Notes: generated by a model from the letters alone, not told the origin. A stretch of 64,000 nucleotides of DNA from Zoroaster sp. YZ-2022 (GCA_029582265.1 CM055826.1:38076127-38140126); one strand, 5' to 3'. Positions 1-13,092 are shown, counted from the stretch's first letter. Program-made: numbers and translations.

Positions 1-50
1 GTAATTGGAACCCAAAAAATTTAACCCGGATACCTGGCACAGCCTTACCT
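1..50 (+). mobile_element. Right end of hAT-like AGGCTGTGC MITE, cut by window edge
   Basis: The sequence matches the right ends of the complete copies at 6467-7026 and 9217-9601: a GGTAATTGGAAC-like block, a CCGGATACC block, then the terminal CACAGCCTTA. Only the last part of the element lies in the window. Confidence 0.7.
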
Positions 51-579
51 CACACAAATAACATTTGGAGATATTCATATTTCATCTGTATATGTTGGTG
101 AAATTTCATCTGGTATTAGTGTTTGAAATGCCACTGATTGGTTTACTAGGAAACCCAACTGATTCCATCCATCTGCTCGTCACACTTATGAGATGGTGTT
201 AAGCGACAAAAATGTTTATTCTGTGAATGCATCTCATACATTGTGTGTTCCCCAAGTATGCAATGTGTGGGCAGAAGGTACGTGTACAGTGGGGAGCGTG
301 TGCCATCATACTGATGTTCATTTGTACAAGTATAGCCCTAACTACAACAAACAGATGCCCGAATGTCATGTTCATGTACCATCACTCATGAAATGAGAGA
401 TGAAATCAACATTTTAGGCCTCCAGTCAATAGATTGTCTGATGGAAATCCAACCTCTGCAGACTGCTGCATGAAATTACTGTACAGTGTACACTGCAGGT
501 GTGGTTTCAAGTCTGCATTTCCAGTTATTCCATATCAACAGCCTTCTCTTTCACAATGTTATCCCTTCACCCACCATCC

Positions 580-1012
580 CCCTCTCCAACCCCCTTTGGG
601 TATGCTTCAGAACCCCCCCCCCCACAACCCCCCCCCCACTGCCCCCTCCCAACCCCCTTCTGGGCATCCTTCGGAGCCCTCCCCCACTCCCCACCATCCT
701 CCTCCCAACCCTCTTCTGGGAATGCTTCAGAGCCCCCCCCCCCACTCTCCCACCATCCCCCCCACTCTCCCACCATCCCCCCCACTCTCCCACCATCCTC
801 CTCCCAATCCCCTTCTGTGCATGCTTCAGAGCCCTCCTCCCACCCTCTCACCATCCCCTTCTGGGCATGCTTCCGAGCCCTCCCCCACCCTCCCACAAGC
901 CCTCCCACGAGCCCTCCCCCACCCTCCCACCATCCCCCTCCCAACCCCCTTCTGGGCATGCTTCATAGCTCTCCTCCAACCCTCCCACTACCCCCTCCCA
1001 ACCCCTTCCTCT
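580..1012. repeat. C-rich minisatellite
   Basis: Imperfect tandem repeat built around CTTCTGGGCATGCTTCAGAG, seen near 591, 655, 712, 809, 859 and 950 and separated by long CCC-rich spacers of variable length. The + strand is almost pure pyrimidine and the minus strand G-rich, so the minus strand could form G-quadruplexes. The proline-rich open frames here are by-products of the composition. Confidence 0.85.
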
Positions 1013-2064
1013 TGCCAACCGCAAATGTCAACTGGCATGGCATTGATACATGTAGACGCAGTTCCAAGAATAAAAAACTTAAAAACAGCCGCAAAATGAT
1101 CAACCAAATAAATCAAGATGCACCAAGAAGAACAGAGCTACATGTACAACTTACTAACACCTTGACAAGAGACCGTGAAACCTAGTGACATCATCAGGGC
1201 TATCACCTTAGACATGATTGGCTATATAGGAGAAGGAACACGGAAATAGATGTTTTGATCACAGCATCCAGTCCGTAACGTAGCACTGCTTCACAGTTTT
1301 TTAATTGCATTCCTCGAATGGTGGTTGTGATTACTGACATAGATCCTGGATTGGATCCTTGCTTGAATGAGAGGGTGTCACAAAGGTGAGAGGACAGCAG
1401 GATTTGTTGTTTACTAATTCTGAACATTTAGAGACAAATGTTCAGTGGCTGAATACCGTACATTCTTAGCTTATGCCCATCTGTCAGTTTTCCCCAGAAG
1501 TGTCGGCTGTTGATGATTCAGGCTAGGGTTTCAGGCTATGTTTCTACAGTGCATGCCAACTGCTACATTTTCTCTTATTTTTTAATTATTTATTTTACTT
1601 ACATGTACGTATTTGAGAGTCAAGTGAAATGAAATTACAAAAACAACAAACTTTCAATATAAAATTCAATATGTAATTCGGTAAAACTTTTGCATGGTGA
1701 AGAGGATAAATAAGACTAATTGCGGTGACACATATAGATGTGAATATGTAATTCTCTATAAAAATTTTGTCAATGAAGTTAGAATTTATTGCACCGAAGA
1801 TCATCCTAAATCCAATGTTACCTACATGTAAGAGGGTTTTTCACGCACTGACACAGCCAACTACATGTACATGAAAATTTTTATGGTGGCTATACATTTA
1901 ATGTATCTCAAGAATTGTGGACATTTTAACATTTGAGACAGATTTGCCCAGGCAGACTACACTATACTGCTGATAGTTTTAATTTATTCATTATTTTTTT
2001 AAGGCTGTCAGTTAAAATTCTTAATTTGTTACTTTGTAAAATAAACGATTGCATGTGATCAAAC
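1013..2064. other. No gene seen; one degenerate foldback-MITE fragment
   Basis: Nothing recognisable except 1679-1755. That stretch matches the arm of the foldback family described at 14888-15056 (TTGCATGGTGAAGAGG, then AAGACTAATTGCGGTGAC). Confidence 0.6.
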
Positions 2065-2345
2065 ACCCCCTCCCCACCACAAACCCCACCACAAACTCCC
2101 CCACCACAAACCCCTCATCACAACCCCCCCCCCCACCCCACCCCACAAACACACACACATGCAAGTTTGTTTCGGGGACTTCCTTTTTCCCAATTCGTTG
2201 TCCTGGCAAATGGGGACTATATTGTGATAGCAATAGGGGACAGGAAATTGTCCCTTTTGTTATAGGTCCCAGGTTTGAATGCCTACACAAACCCACACAC
2301 ACCCTCACCCCCACCCCCACCCCCACCCACACACACACACACATC
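2065..2345. repeat. C/A-rich low-complexity block with (CA)n
   Basis: Two CCCCACCAC/CACACACA tracts (2065-2160 and 2288-2342) flank a short unique stretch. No gene is supported. Confidence 0.75.
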
Positions 2346-3593
2346 TCGTATCAGGAAAAATAATGACTGGCTCCCTTTGTCACTTTCACACAGTGTACAC
2401 ATATATTCTCCCATGACTTAACTGCATGTCCCTCCATCATTCACTTCAAAACAGAAACACTAAAATTTAAGACAAATTGGTTCTGCAATTTGTACAAGAC
2501 TCCACGAAAATGTAATTACTCCCTAGGAAACTTAAATTTCCTTCTCCAATAACATACATAATGTTAACCACCACCTCTGCCTCCCTGATTCAACCCTCAG
2601 TGAAGTCAGCAAATATCACCCACTCTAACTAAACACTTGATGGTCTGCTCAAGGATATGAACAAAGTCCAACTTGTTCCCTTTATTTGACAAGATCCTAT
2701 TAAAAAGCATGAAGGGTTACTTTGGCGGTTGGGTGTTGAAAGCTCTTAGCACATTCATAGCCACTGTGCATGAGGAAGGAAAATCACATTTTTACCACAC
2801 CGGCATAGGGTATACTTAATGTACACCGTACGCTAAATATGTACACAGACTAGAGTATACAGACATTGTGCAGTTGACGTCATCAAATAACGTACAATCG
2901 TGTTGGTGATCACCGAATTATCAAAAATCGAACCACACGTACGTGTACATGTACAGTATGTGAGTTGCATTAAGCTGGCACATGATGCACAATGCGGCAA
3001 TGAGCTAAAAGACTGCATAAGTTTGCTTTGCGTCATGCTGACTCGCACGTTTTTAGTTGGTGTTTTTGTATCTGACTCACACGCCTCAGGGGTAGAAATT
3101 AACTTGAATTTTATGGTAACCCACAGGACTAGTTACGTATGTAAAAAAAATTACTTGTCCTTCTCATTTTTTAGTAGTCCTGAAAAAAAGGTGAATATAA
3201 ATACAAGAAAAAGAAATGAACCGGGAGCTGGTGAGTAACATGTTCATACTGAGATCATACTGAATGTTTTTTTGCGTATTTTTATTTCATTTTTTTCGCT
3301 AGCCCATCGGACTACCCAAACCCCAGCAGCTAGTAGTCCCGCTGCTAAAACCACTAGCCTTGGACTAACGGACTAGTGTTAATTGCGACCCCTGCGCCCA
3401 TTAAATGTAGTTATATGAAATATGTACATGTACATATGAACGTGTAATGTATGTGCACAACGATTGGAAATCTGAACTATAAATCAATTTTAACAAACAT
3501 TACTCAATATTAAAGCAAACTTGAAGGGATATTTAATATTGTCACGATTAACAGGGTATGGAATAGGGGTGCTAGTTTTAGATTTTAAACTGA
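2346..3593. other. No feature recognised
   Basis: AT-rich non-coding sequence. The ORF spanning 2900-3238 has no family motif and no splice context that I can support. Confidence 0.5.
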
Positions 3594-3959
3594 GTGGAGT
3601 GTCGTGGCCGAGCGGTCTAGTTTACCGGACTCAAGTTCTGGTGTTAGCAGCAGAATGTGGGTTCGAAACCCGGCCGTGACACTTGTGTCCTTGAGCAAGA
3701 CACTTAACCATAATTGCTTCTCTCCACCCAGGGGTTACATGGGTACCTGTGAGGGCAGAGTTGGTTGATTAGCCCTATATGCGCTGTAATGGCAGCAATT
3801 GAGCTGTATACTCCCCAGGGAGCTGAGATGGTTTCAGGAATGATTTATGAGCCTTATGAGCCTTATGAGCAGGGGTAATAATATAATGCGCCTTGAGCAC
3901 CACTCAGTTGGTGGATACGTGCGCTATATAAGTCCACACATTATTATTATTATTATTAT
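3594..3959 (+). mobile_element. tRNA-Leu-derived SINE, full length
   Basis: The head (about 3599-3681) folds like a tRNA: the acceptor ends GTGTCGT and GTGACAC pair with two wobbles, the A box is TGGCCGAGCGG, the B box GGTTCGAAACC, and the anticodon region contains TCAAG. A body of about 200 bp follows, with TTGAGCAAGACACTTAA and CTCCCCAGGGAGCTGAGATG, then a LINE-like tail GCGCTATATAAGT and (ATT)n. A second copy lies at 46541-46863. Partial or reverse copies lie at 8934-9155 and 44278-44640, and a tail alone at 10318-10345. Confidence 0.9.
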
Positions 3960-5538
3960 GAGTGACTGAAAATAATACCCCACATGATAAGGTCATATTA
4001 CCGTTGATGCTGCATAAATGAGCCAGTAATTTTCAGTTACTGTGTTCATCTTAAACTAGGACACCGATTCCATGCCCTGTTGAAAGTCTGCTCTGATCGT
4101 GACGATACTGTCCCTTTAATGGGAATTAAAGTTTGCACTTTTTGGAAATGATATTCAAAGTTAAAAGCGAAAACGCAAATGTAACCCAAAAATTGTTTTC
4201 AGTTTGCGACGTGTTCAATCACCAACGTTTCTCAAAATATACGGTGTAATTCAAATTTTTGCAAAATAGAACTTACTCATTCATGAGTGCTTGCAATAAA
4301 CTTGAAAGATACTGGTATACGAACAATCATTTCATCATGTTTTAACAAATAATTAACAAAACTTCCGTTACTTTTTACAATCCACCATCTTGAAACCAAG
4401 CGTAACCGATCACAAACTTCGGTTCATGTTTGGTCAGAACAATGACGTCATCGCAGCACAACCGAACTCATGAAAACACTTAACCAATGACCGAAGCCCA
4501 AACATGTATCTGGTTACAGTCGCAAAACCGCACCCTAAGCATTCCCAATAGGAAGAGTAGCTGCTCCAAATGGACACACTGCGCTGATACATGTATGAAC
4601 AGGCATTTAGAGTTTTGAGACGCAGCCTAAATACATTTAAGTCTTACACATTACATGCGGGACTGCTCGCACTGTACATTGAGCTCAAAATCTTCAGGAT
4701 TTTGCAAACATCTACTCTTTCTGAAAAGCCTCAAGTCCTGAGACAAACTTGGTACGACCCACTTCAATCAATAACTGGTTAGGCAATTGGCACTTATGCT
4801 CCAACATCCATCAGTTAATGTCTCAGTGTGAAGTCTGCTGAGTGCAACAAGAGCTTATTGCTTGAAAATGAAACGCACAAAATAAAAATATATTTTGTAT
4901 GTACTGTACTTATTAATAATAATAATAATGAACACTTAGTAAAGCGCTGGTATCTGTCAAGCATGACACTCATGGTGCATTTAAGAATAATATAAATTAA
5001 ACAGAAGAACGATGACAGAAAAGATGGGTTTGAGGGATGATTTGAATGATGACAGGGATTGTTGTTGGCGAGGTTGAAAAGGAAGATTGTTCCAAAGTTC
5101 AGCATTGGAGAAAGAATGGTGACCCCAGGAATGCGTGTACAGAAGACAGTCAATTATTATTCAATTTTAAATTCATTATTTCATATCGCTTGGAACATAC
5201 ATGTATTCTAGGTAATTTCTTAAAGAATCGTGCACATTGAGAAGTTTGTTTACACAAGATTGTGTACACTGTGTCATTTATAGAAAATCATTATTTCAAT
5301 AAGGTACACACACATGATTACCTAAAAAAAAAAAATGAACATTTTCAAATAACTTCAATCAAACAATCATGGCTACTGCTCAGAAATGTTAAGCCCTAAG
5401 GATAAGGTTGATGTGAAGTCACTTAGACTTCAGTATTAAGGGTATAGTAGATTAGACACTGCCATAGCAATTGCAACATGTATGTACTTTGCCCCAAAAA
5501 TATGTTATAGCTTGTCATTGTGGAGCCAATGAGAAAGG
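3960..5538. other. No gene seen; SINE-like fragment around 4914-5150
   Basis: Mostly unassigned AT-rich DNA. At 4914-4982 the sequence AATAATAATAATGAACACTT continues into a GCGCTGGTATCTG...CTCATGGTGCAT block shared with the SINE tail at 44278-44340. A GA-rich body follows to about 5150, which suggests a degraded SINE on the minus strand. Confidence 0.4.
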
Positions 5539-5542
5539 TTAT

Positions 5543-5838
5543 CCCTCCTACTACTACAAGGGTCAAAATCAGTCAAAATGTTGAAATACTTCCCAAGGTA
5601 TGTGCGCTTAAAAGTCAAACACTGTCAAACCTTACGTGTAGTAAGTACATTTACAGGTCAAAATGAGTTGACCGTTTTTGACTGGTAAAAGCATTGTCTG
5701 GTATTGTTCAGGGTGGTCAAAATGGCAGTAAAAACCAGTCACAAATGCCCCTGTGTGCACATTTGGGTCAACAGTCAAAACAGGCAGTTTACTGATTTTG
5801 ACCTCTACAGCAACTAAAGTGCATCAATAGTAGAAGGG
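5543..5838 (+). mobile_element. TTAA-flanked MITE, family 1
   Basis: Terminal sequence CCCTCCTACTA is flanked by TTAT (5539-5542) on the left and TTAA (5839-5842) on the right. The body is dominated by GGTCAAAATCAGTCAA-type motifs in both orientations. Other copies are at 12266-13088 (interrupted), about 15330-15641 (reverse), 57463-57711 (reverse, truncated) and 58163-58217 (cut by the gap). TTAA flanks suggest piggyBac-type mobilisation. No coding sequence. Confidence 0.8.
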
Positions 5839-5865
5839 TTAAAAATCCTATAATCCTAAATCCTT

Positions 5866-6322
5866 GTCATCAATCATGTTCCTCTATACAGCTCAGAGGA
5901 TTGGACCATCAAGAAGGCAGACGAGAAAAAACTACAAGCCTTTGAGATGCAATGCTATACAACATGTACATGTACAGGAGGATCCTTCAACATCTCTCTT
6001 GATGGACTTAAGTAATGAAGATTTCCTAACAAGAATTACCCATGCAAAAGGCCCTCCTAAATGAATCATCTCCCACATCAGTGAAGCGCAGCTATCCTGG
6101 TTTGGCCATTTAATCAGAATAAACAACGCCCGCCTAACGCATCCTGCTAAAAAACGGTCAGTGGCACTAATAGACGAGGGAGACCAAGGAAGCAATGGGA
6201 GAGTATCATTTTTTGCCAGTAGCACCTTCTATCAGGCATTATACAACACCGCTCAGAACAGACAGTTGTGGAAAGATCATATTTGTGGAGCCAACGTCCT
6301 TGCAGACACAGTGACAGCTTAG
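5866..6322 (+). pseudogene. LINE reverse-transcriptase C-terminal fragment
   Basis: Conceptual translation in several frames gives the motif series seen after the RT domain of many LINE polyproteins: WTIKKADEKKLQAFEM, then LSWFGHLIR and RGRPRKQWE-like text. It is broken by frameshifts and stops. The 3' flank (6332-6400, GCCCCAAAATGTCAAGCG) is repeated upstream at 5490-5538. The upstream copy is split by the TTAA MITE, so the LINE 3' region is present twice. The exact clade is not assigned. Confidence 0.7.
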
Positions 6323-6466
6323 CTTACTCTGCCCCAAAATGTCAAGCGTCATTGTGGAGCCAATAAGACAGATTATTAAAAATCCTACTGTGTATCCTTG
6401 TCATTTGATTGATGGAATACACATCATGTCATCAACTAGATGAAGTTTTGTCATTTGTGCTCCAAC

Positions 6467-7026
6467 TAAGGCTGTGCGTTTTCGGCTATTTTGGAAACCG
6501 GATACCCAAAATTTGACATCTTCGGATACCCGGGTACCCGTAAAAACACATAAATACTCCCGAATGTATAAAATAACCAATATGAACATAAGTTTCTCTT
6601 GTTTTATTACAGTCATAACAAATGTGGTCTTACTGTAATAATTTCCCGCCTCTATAATTATTAAAAATGACTAGTAGCATTCCCATTCATAGTATTAGCC
6701 AGCAACACCTTTGGGTGTCTTTTGGATGCCCAGTTTGCTAAATGGACACCCTGTTTTATTTGTAATACACATGCAAATGTATGTATTATAAGTAAACGTT
6801 TTGGACACCCTGTTTTTCAAAGAATAACTAATTTGGACGCCCTATCTCCAAATCCTGGCTAATACACTGTCCCCATTTCTCATACACATTTTGTTTACAA
6901 AAAATCAGAGACTTCCATTTGTGTGGCTTAAATGTTCAGTCGGAAATTTTATGAATTCGTTTACGGGTAATTGGAACCGAAAAATGGAACCGGTTAATGA
7001 CAGTTTCAGTATCCGACACAGCCTTA
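6467..7026. mobile_element. hAT-like MITE (TAAGGCTGTGC), complete
   Basis: Terminal inverted repeats TAAGGCTGTGC.../...CACAGCCTTA are bounded by a perfect 8-bp target-site duplication GCTCCAAC (6459-6466 and 7027-7034). Eight-base duplications are the hAT hallmark. The interior has direct GGATACCCGGGTACCC-like motifs and no ORF. It is itself interrupted at 6688-6869 by a second hAT-like MITE. Confidence 0.9.
6688..6869. mobile_element. hAT-like MITE (TATTAGCCAG family), nested
   Basis: TIRs CATAGTATTAGCCAG and CTGGCTAATACACTG are flanked by TTCCCATT (6680-6687) and TCCCCATT (6870-6877), an 8-bp duplication with one change. The interior has repeated GGACACCCTGTTTT motifs. The homologous host MITE at 9217-9601 lacks this insertion (empty site near 9433). 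Related copies: 14580-14694, 15189-15915 (interrupted) and 47299-47452. Confidence 0.88.
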
Positions 7027-7508
7027 GCTCCAACAAATGGGTCACAAAATTATATTGACTGTTGTAGTTTGGATCATCAGCGCAACCTCTTCCCGAAAGT
7101 TTATACAATTATTATATCTAAAAAAAAAATTCCATATTTTAAGTCACCAACCCCATGCAAAAAATATAACATGTTGCTGTCCCAGCATTTCATTTCGTGT
7201 CATTTGATTTTTTCAATAAAAATTTCTTTCTGAATTTGTTGGTCCATATTTTAAGTCACCAACACCAAGATGTTAAAACAAAATAATATGCTGTTCATGT
7301 CACTTAATTTTGTGTCATTAAATTTGTTTTTAAAAAAAACCATGGTTTTCTGAAACGTTTGACCATACATTTTATCACCAACCCAATGCAAAAATCTTAA
7401 CTGTACATTAGACCTACTGTATTTCATTTCGTGCCATTACATTTTTCAAGATAAACATTGAATGTACATGTTAGGCCTATACACATGAAATGCAACTTTG
7501 TTATTTAA

Positions 7509-7821
7509 CCCTCCTATGGTTTGACGTTTCAAAACCTTTCAAAATCTGCTTACGGGCCAAAATGGCTATCAATTATTATGAACCCTTTAAAACCCTCCAG
7601 AATTTGTTGCTACTGAACAACCACACCTTTCAATACCCTTTGAAAGGTATTGAAACATTTCAACATCAGTTTGTTCAGAGAGTTGTTACACCTTTCGAAA
7701 CCTTTCATAGGTCCCTTTTGTCAGACAGTTTTCTCACCTTTCAAAACCCTTCAGTACAGCAAACTTGAAAGGTTTTGAAAGGTCTGACAATTCTATGGCA
7801 ACTGCACTGTATATAGGAGGG
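7509..7821. mobile_element. TTAA-flanked MITE, family 2
   Basis: Ends CCCTCCTATGG and TATATAGGAGGG are flanked by TTAA at 7505-7508 and 7822-7825. The interior carries repeated AACCTTTCAAAA-like motifs in both orientations. A paralogous flank at about 11045-11085 lacks the element. A partial copy lies near 47025-47246. Confidence 0.85.
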
Positions 7822-7825
7822 TTAA

Positions 7826-8345
7826 TTAAAACCCTAACCCCCTCGAGAGGCATTTTTTGCTAGAAACCATGCCAAATCCACGAAAATCCATCAGCATGCA
7901 GTAAAAAGTTATCCCAATTGTTGGACTTTGATGGAATTGGTACAGTAGTAAATTATGCAAAGCATCCATGGCTTCATGGCACAAAAAAGCAGCTGGGGAA
8001 GTTTAATGGATTTGGTACACAATAATATGCTGTTTGTGAAACGTCATTTAATTGTGTGTCATTAAATGTGTTCAATGATATAAACATGGTTTTCTGAAAC
8101 TTTTTGTTCCTTTATCACCAACCCAATGCACAAATCTTAACTGTACATTACAGTATTTCATTTCATACCATTACATTTTTCAATATAAACATTGTTTCTG
8201 AATCTTTGTGTCCATATTTTAAATCGCCAGCCCCATGCAAAAACAACAAAATCTGTCCACATTATTTAATTTTACAACAATTTTTTTTTTTCAATAAACA
8301 CTGCTTAGGCCACACTATTTTTATTTATTGTATTAAATTTTTCAG
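7826..8345. repeat. CCCTAACCCC-type repeat and degenerate copies
   Basis: 7826-8035 is a paralogue of 11068-11330 (CCCTAACCCCCTCGAGAGGC then AATCCATCA). 8036-8345 repeats motifs seen at 7140-7480 (CACCAACCCAATGCAAAAAT, TTTCATTTCGT), indicating a local tandem arrangement of an unnamed repeat. No gene. Confidence 0.6.
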
Positions 8346-8624
8346 GTGCTGAGAAGAGTCGTCATGCGGGGGAAAAAATTAAAATCCCCTTGCCGACACC
8401 CCCTGATTGATGTCCGTGCATATACACTAAATCATTGTGGGGGGAACAAATTATTAAAGATGGAGATTTCTTTTGCTCAGACTCTCTGGCTGTCCTCGGG
8501 CAAATTAAGAACAGGGATGAAAAACAAATACATGTTTTTAAATAATAGGAAGAAAGAGCTTCGTAACTGCTCAAATCTTGGTTGAATTCCCTGCTTCCTA
8601 CTGCATTCATTAAAGGAGTGACAA

Positions 8625-8933
<309 letters not shown>

Positions 8934-9155
8934 CAGGCTCATAAATCATTCCTGAAACCATCTCAGCTCCCTGGGGAGTATACAGCTCAATTGCTGCCAT
9001 TTCGGTGCATATAGGGCTAATCAAACACAACCACCAACTCTGCCATCACAGGTCAGGTACTTTTACTCCTGGGTGGAGAGAAGCAATAATGGTGTCTTGC
9101 TTTAGGACATACATGTAAGCACCACGGTCGCAGCCAGTATTCGAACCCACATTCA
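8934..9155 (-). mobile_element. SINE copy, truncated
   Basis: Reverse complement of the SINE body: ATCTCAGCTCCCTGGGGAGT, then the loop toward GTATTCGAACCCACATTC, which is the B box. The tRNA head beyond the B box is missing. The (AAT)n tract is its expanded 3' tail. Confidence 0.85.
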
Positions 9156-9216
9156 GTTGTTCATCTTCTTCTTTTTTTTCAAGACATAATCCCCCGTTTT
9201 TAGCTGGCCTGGATCT

Positions 9217-9601
9217 TAAAGGCTGTGCATTTTTGGTTATTTCAGGAACCGGATACCTGGAAATGGAAAATTTTGGATATATCCGGGTACCCGTAAACAA
9301 TTTTGTAAAACCCATAAATACTATCAAATCTATAAAATAAGATCATAAGTTTCTCTTATTTTATTACAGTCATAATAAATGTGAACTTACTGTAATAATT
9401 TCCTGCCGTCTATATTAAAAACGACTCGTAGCATCCCCATTCCCCACACACATTTTGTTAACAAAAATTCATTTGTGTGGATTAAATGTTCAGACGAAAT
9501 TTTAAGAAGTCGTTTACGGGTAATTGGAACTGAAAAATAGAACCGGGTAATGACAGTTTCGGTCGGGTATCCAGGTACCCGGATCCCCAGCACAGCCTTA
9601 A
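9217..9601. mobile_element. hAT-like MITE (TAAAGGCTGTGC), second copy
   Basis: TIRs TAAAGGCTGTGC and GCACAGCCTTAA lie between CTGGATCT (9209-9216) and CTGGATCC (9602-9609), an 8-bp duplication with one mismatch. It is homologous throughout to 6467-7026 but lacks that copy's nested element. Confidence 0.88.
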
Positions 9602-9619
9602 CTGGATCCACTTCTTTCT

Positions 9620-10317
9620 TGCCATGTTTCCACTTGCCATGTTTCCACTTCCCTCCCAATTTGATCCACCCTGTTGAAGTGAAACCCTTGCAGAGGCTAC
9701 ACTAATACATGTAGTTTGGAGCTGAACAGTACTTAAATTAAATTATGCCCCCTCTGACATTAAAGCCTGGAACCTCTATGAAATCCTATTACAAAAACTT
9801 GTCAGTATAGCTGATGGGCACTCAACATTTGCACTGCATGCATGATTTCGCACATGATCAAATTATGGAAATTTCTTGATACATGCATGTATACAGGTAC
9901 AGTACATCTAGTTTTACAGTACATGCTTAATCCACAGGGCAAGGCATTAATATTGTCTAGCACAACGGCGTTACATTGTCCTTGCAATGGCATGAAGTAA
10001 AAACTTTGCAGGATTAAAGCAGTACTTGAATATACTGTAGTACCTGTACAAACCCACATACTATTTGCACCATGCATGAGCTGTTGAGGGCACATGTTGT
10101 TAGATCACTGTGGGTGATAGGGCAGCAACAGTGCGTCGCGTTTGGTATATTTTGCAGTTGAAGTGCGTACTTGTGGAATATCTCTGGCGATCATTGGCTG
10201 GCAGAAGTACACGCGCGCTTAGTACCATAACATACGCACATAAAGTGTATACGCACAACGCTCACAAGATGCAAAAGTGGCTATCATCAAGACACTGGGT
10301 GCAATTTCACCACTAGA
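9620..10317. other. No feature recognised
   Basis: Unassigned non-coding DNA. From 10318 the text CTATATAAGTCCACACATTA is the SINE 3' tail that leads into the (TTG)n tract. Confidence 0.5.
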
Positions 10318-10343
10318 GGGCTATATAAGTCCACACATTATTA

Positions 10344-10944
<601 letters not shown>

Positions 10945-11067
10945 ACTACGATGTGCACTGAGCGGATAGGACAGTGCAATCAAGAAGGCTTATAATCACT
11001 AGTCTAACAGTAGTCCATACTACATGTTATACACATGTTATACACATGAAATGCAACTTTGTTATTT

Positions 11068-11330
11068 ATAATTAAAACACTAACCCCCTCAAGAGGCATT
11101 TTGGCTAGAAATCATCCCACATCCTCCAGAATCCATCAACATGCAGTAAAAAGATATCCTTATTGTTGGAACTGGTACAGCAGTGAATTATGCAAAGAAT
11201 CCCCCCGGGCTGGCACAAAAACAGCTTGTGGAGTTTTGATAGATGGCTATTCACTTGGCTGTGTACATGTACTGTGGAGTACTGAATCTGACAAAATCAG
11301 GAGAAGGATTTGGGAGGATTTGGAGTAGTT
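11068..11330. repeat. Paralogue of the 7826-8035 repeat
   Basis: Shares ACACATGAAATGCAACTTTG upstream and the CCCTAACCCC, GAGGCATTTT and CATGCAGTAAAAAG blocks with 7480-8035, but has no TTAA MITE between them. It acts as a natural empty site. Confidence 0.8.
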
Positions 11331-11577
11331 AGGGATTTATTTCTTTAAACAAAATAATAATAATAACAATACAACAAATTTTTCAGTGTATGGGCACCTG
11401 TACAGGACTAGGAAGAGGAATAATTTAAAGATGAATTCCCTTTTTCGCAAACATGAAAACATTTCAGACAAAAACATTTCCCAGGATGACTGATACATGT
11501 ACCAAATTTTAACACCAAGTTATGAACATGCTTTTCATGAGCTGATATTTACCTAACATTTCCCCACATAATATCTA

Positions 11578-11847
11578 CACTCACTGGCCATAAGTATTGC
11601 AACATTGAAATTCACACCAAATTTCAGTTTGGAGAACTGTGTTACAAAAATTTATTTTATTTTATTTACACTACTTACAGTACATGTAAGACTTCTTGAC
11701 AGTGCCTGTGTTTTGAAGTCAATGTTCTTTTTTACTGTTCTTGCTATGTAATACACGATCAATGAAATTGGATTAAATGATCATCTCACCTGTTAAGTCT
11801 GTAAAGTGCTATTTTGAGCATGTTGCAATACTTTTGGCCAGTGAGTG
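11578..11847. mobile_element. Tc1/mariner-like MITE
   Basis: TIRs CACTCACTGGCCATAAGTAT and AATACTTTTGGCCAGTGAGTG-type end are flanked by TA at 11576-11577 and 11848-11849. TA duplication and this TIR style are typical of Tc1/mariner derivatives. 270 bp with no ORF. Confidence 0.88.
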
Positions 11848-11944
11848 TATATATGTTACAACCACATTGAACAATTTGCAGTTTTTCTTAAATTTGTTGT
11901 GTTTAGTTTATTACCAAACTCAAGATTTTTTATCATTATAATCA

Positions 11945-12200
11945 TTGTAACCTACAGGGAAATGAGTACGAATAAAGAAAAAATGTACTCATGTACGAGC
12001 ATGAATACTCTGTCTTTATAGTTGTAGGTGAGTATTTTTCATGAGTACAAGTATGAGTACAAGTACAGAAAAATGTACTCAAGTATGCGTACGAGTCCGA
12101 GTACTCCAACTCAATAGTTGTACATGTAGTTAAGTATGAGTATACGAGTATGAAAACAGAAAAACATGAGTTCGAGTACGAATGTGAGCTCACATTATCT
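11945..12200. repeat. GAGTACGAGTAT-type imperfect palindromic repeat
   Basis: Short GAGTAC/GTACTC motifs recur in both orientations across the block, giving many alternative hairpins. A short related run occurs near 14200-14240. Probably a degraded MITE; no TSD identified. Confidence 0.55.
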
Positions 12201-12265
12201 TCATAATGTTTTGTTGACATTTCCAAAAAATATGTTCAGGTAGGCTATGAGAATGATCTAATTAA

Positions 12266-13088
12266 CCCTTCTATAGCCGTGTCCGCACTTGGACTTTCGA
12301 CACGGGAAAACTTTACCGAGACCGTGGTAGAAGTAACCGAGCTGTCAGTACAATGATTCATGAGGGCGCTTTGCGTGACCTTTCTACGTTGACCCGATTG
12401 ACCCAACAACGCACAGAAAACTTGCTACACATGCACATGCATTAAATGCACCCGGCCCGCCCCCACCGCGCGGTGAAACAATGCAAAGTGCATGCGTGGT
12501 GTCCCTGTGTAGCACGACCTTGCGCTCGGGCCGGATGTACGCTTTCCTGAGCCGCTTTTACCGACTCGCACTGTCCGCACTGGACTTATCGTCTCGGGAA
12601 AAGTTACCTGGTTAGTTTTCCTGGGCAGCAGTTGGCCAGTAGCAGTAACCGCTGGACTCAGGAAAAGTAACTGAGAGGAAAATGTCCCAGGCTGTCCGCA
12701 CTGGACTTAAAATGGGAAAAGTACCCATCGTCTCAGTAAGTTTTACCAAAAAAAGTCCAGTGCGAACACGGCATATATGGCTGCAAGGGTCAAAATCAGT
12801 CAAATTGTTGATATACTTGCCAAGGTACGTGTACATGTCTAGTGCACTGAAAAGTTGAACACTGTCAAACCTTATGTGTAGTAAGTACATTTACAGGTTA
12901 AAATGAGTCAACCGTTTTTGACTGGTAAAAGCATCATCTTGTATTGTTCAGGGTGGTCAAAACAACAGTCAAAAATCAGTCAAAAATGCCCTTGTGTGCA
13001 CATTTGGGTCAACAGTTAAAACAGGCAGTTGACTGATTTTGACCTCTATACATAGCTACTTGCCACTAAAGTTCAGCTATAAGGAGGG
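12266..13088 (+). mobile_element. TTAA MITE family 1, interrupted copy
   Basis: Left end CCCTTCTATA follows TTAA (12262-12265). The right end ...GGAGGG precedes TTAA (13089-13092). The body is split by a 497-bp TIR element at 12276-12772. The remaining text from 12773 matches 5543-5838. Confidence 0.82.
12276..12772. mobile_element. GC-rich TIR element nested in a TTAA MITE
   Basis: Ends GCCGTGTCCGCACTTGGACT and, reverse-complemented from the right, GCCGTGTTCGCACTGGACTT. Internal subterminal copies of TGTCCGCACTGGACTTA occur at about 12569 and 12692. Flanking ATA on both sides is compatible with a short duplication, but the site is low complexity. No ORF. Confidence 0.75.
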
Positions 13089-13092
13089 TTAA

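Noticed and set aside
434..1185. Proline-rich ORFs
   Set aside because: Open in several frames and on both strands because of C-rich minisatellite composition; no start, splice or domain support.
3599..3681. tRNA-Leu gene
   Set aside because: The tRNA-like fold is the head of a SINE with a conserved body and (ATT)n tail, repeated at 46541, so it is not a stand-alone tRNA gene.
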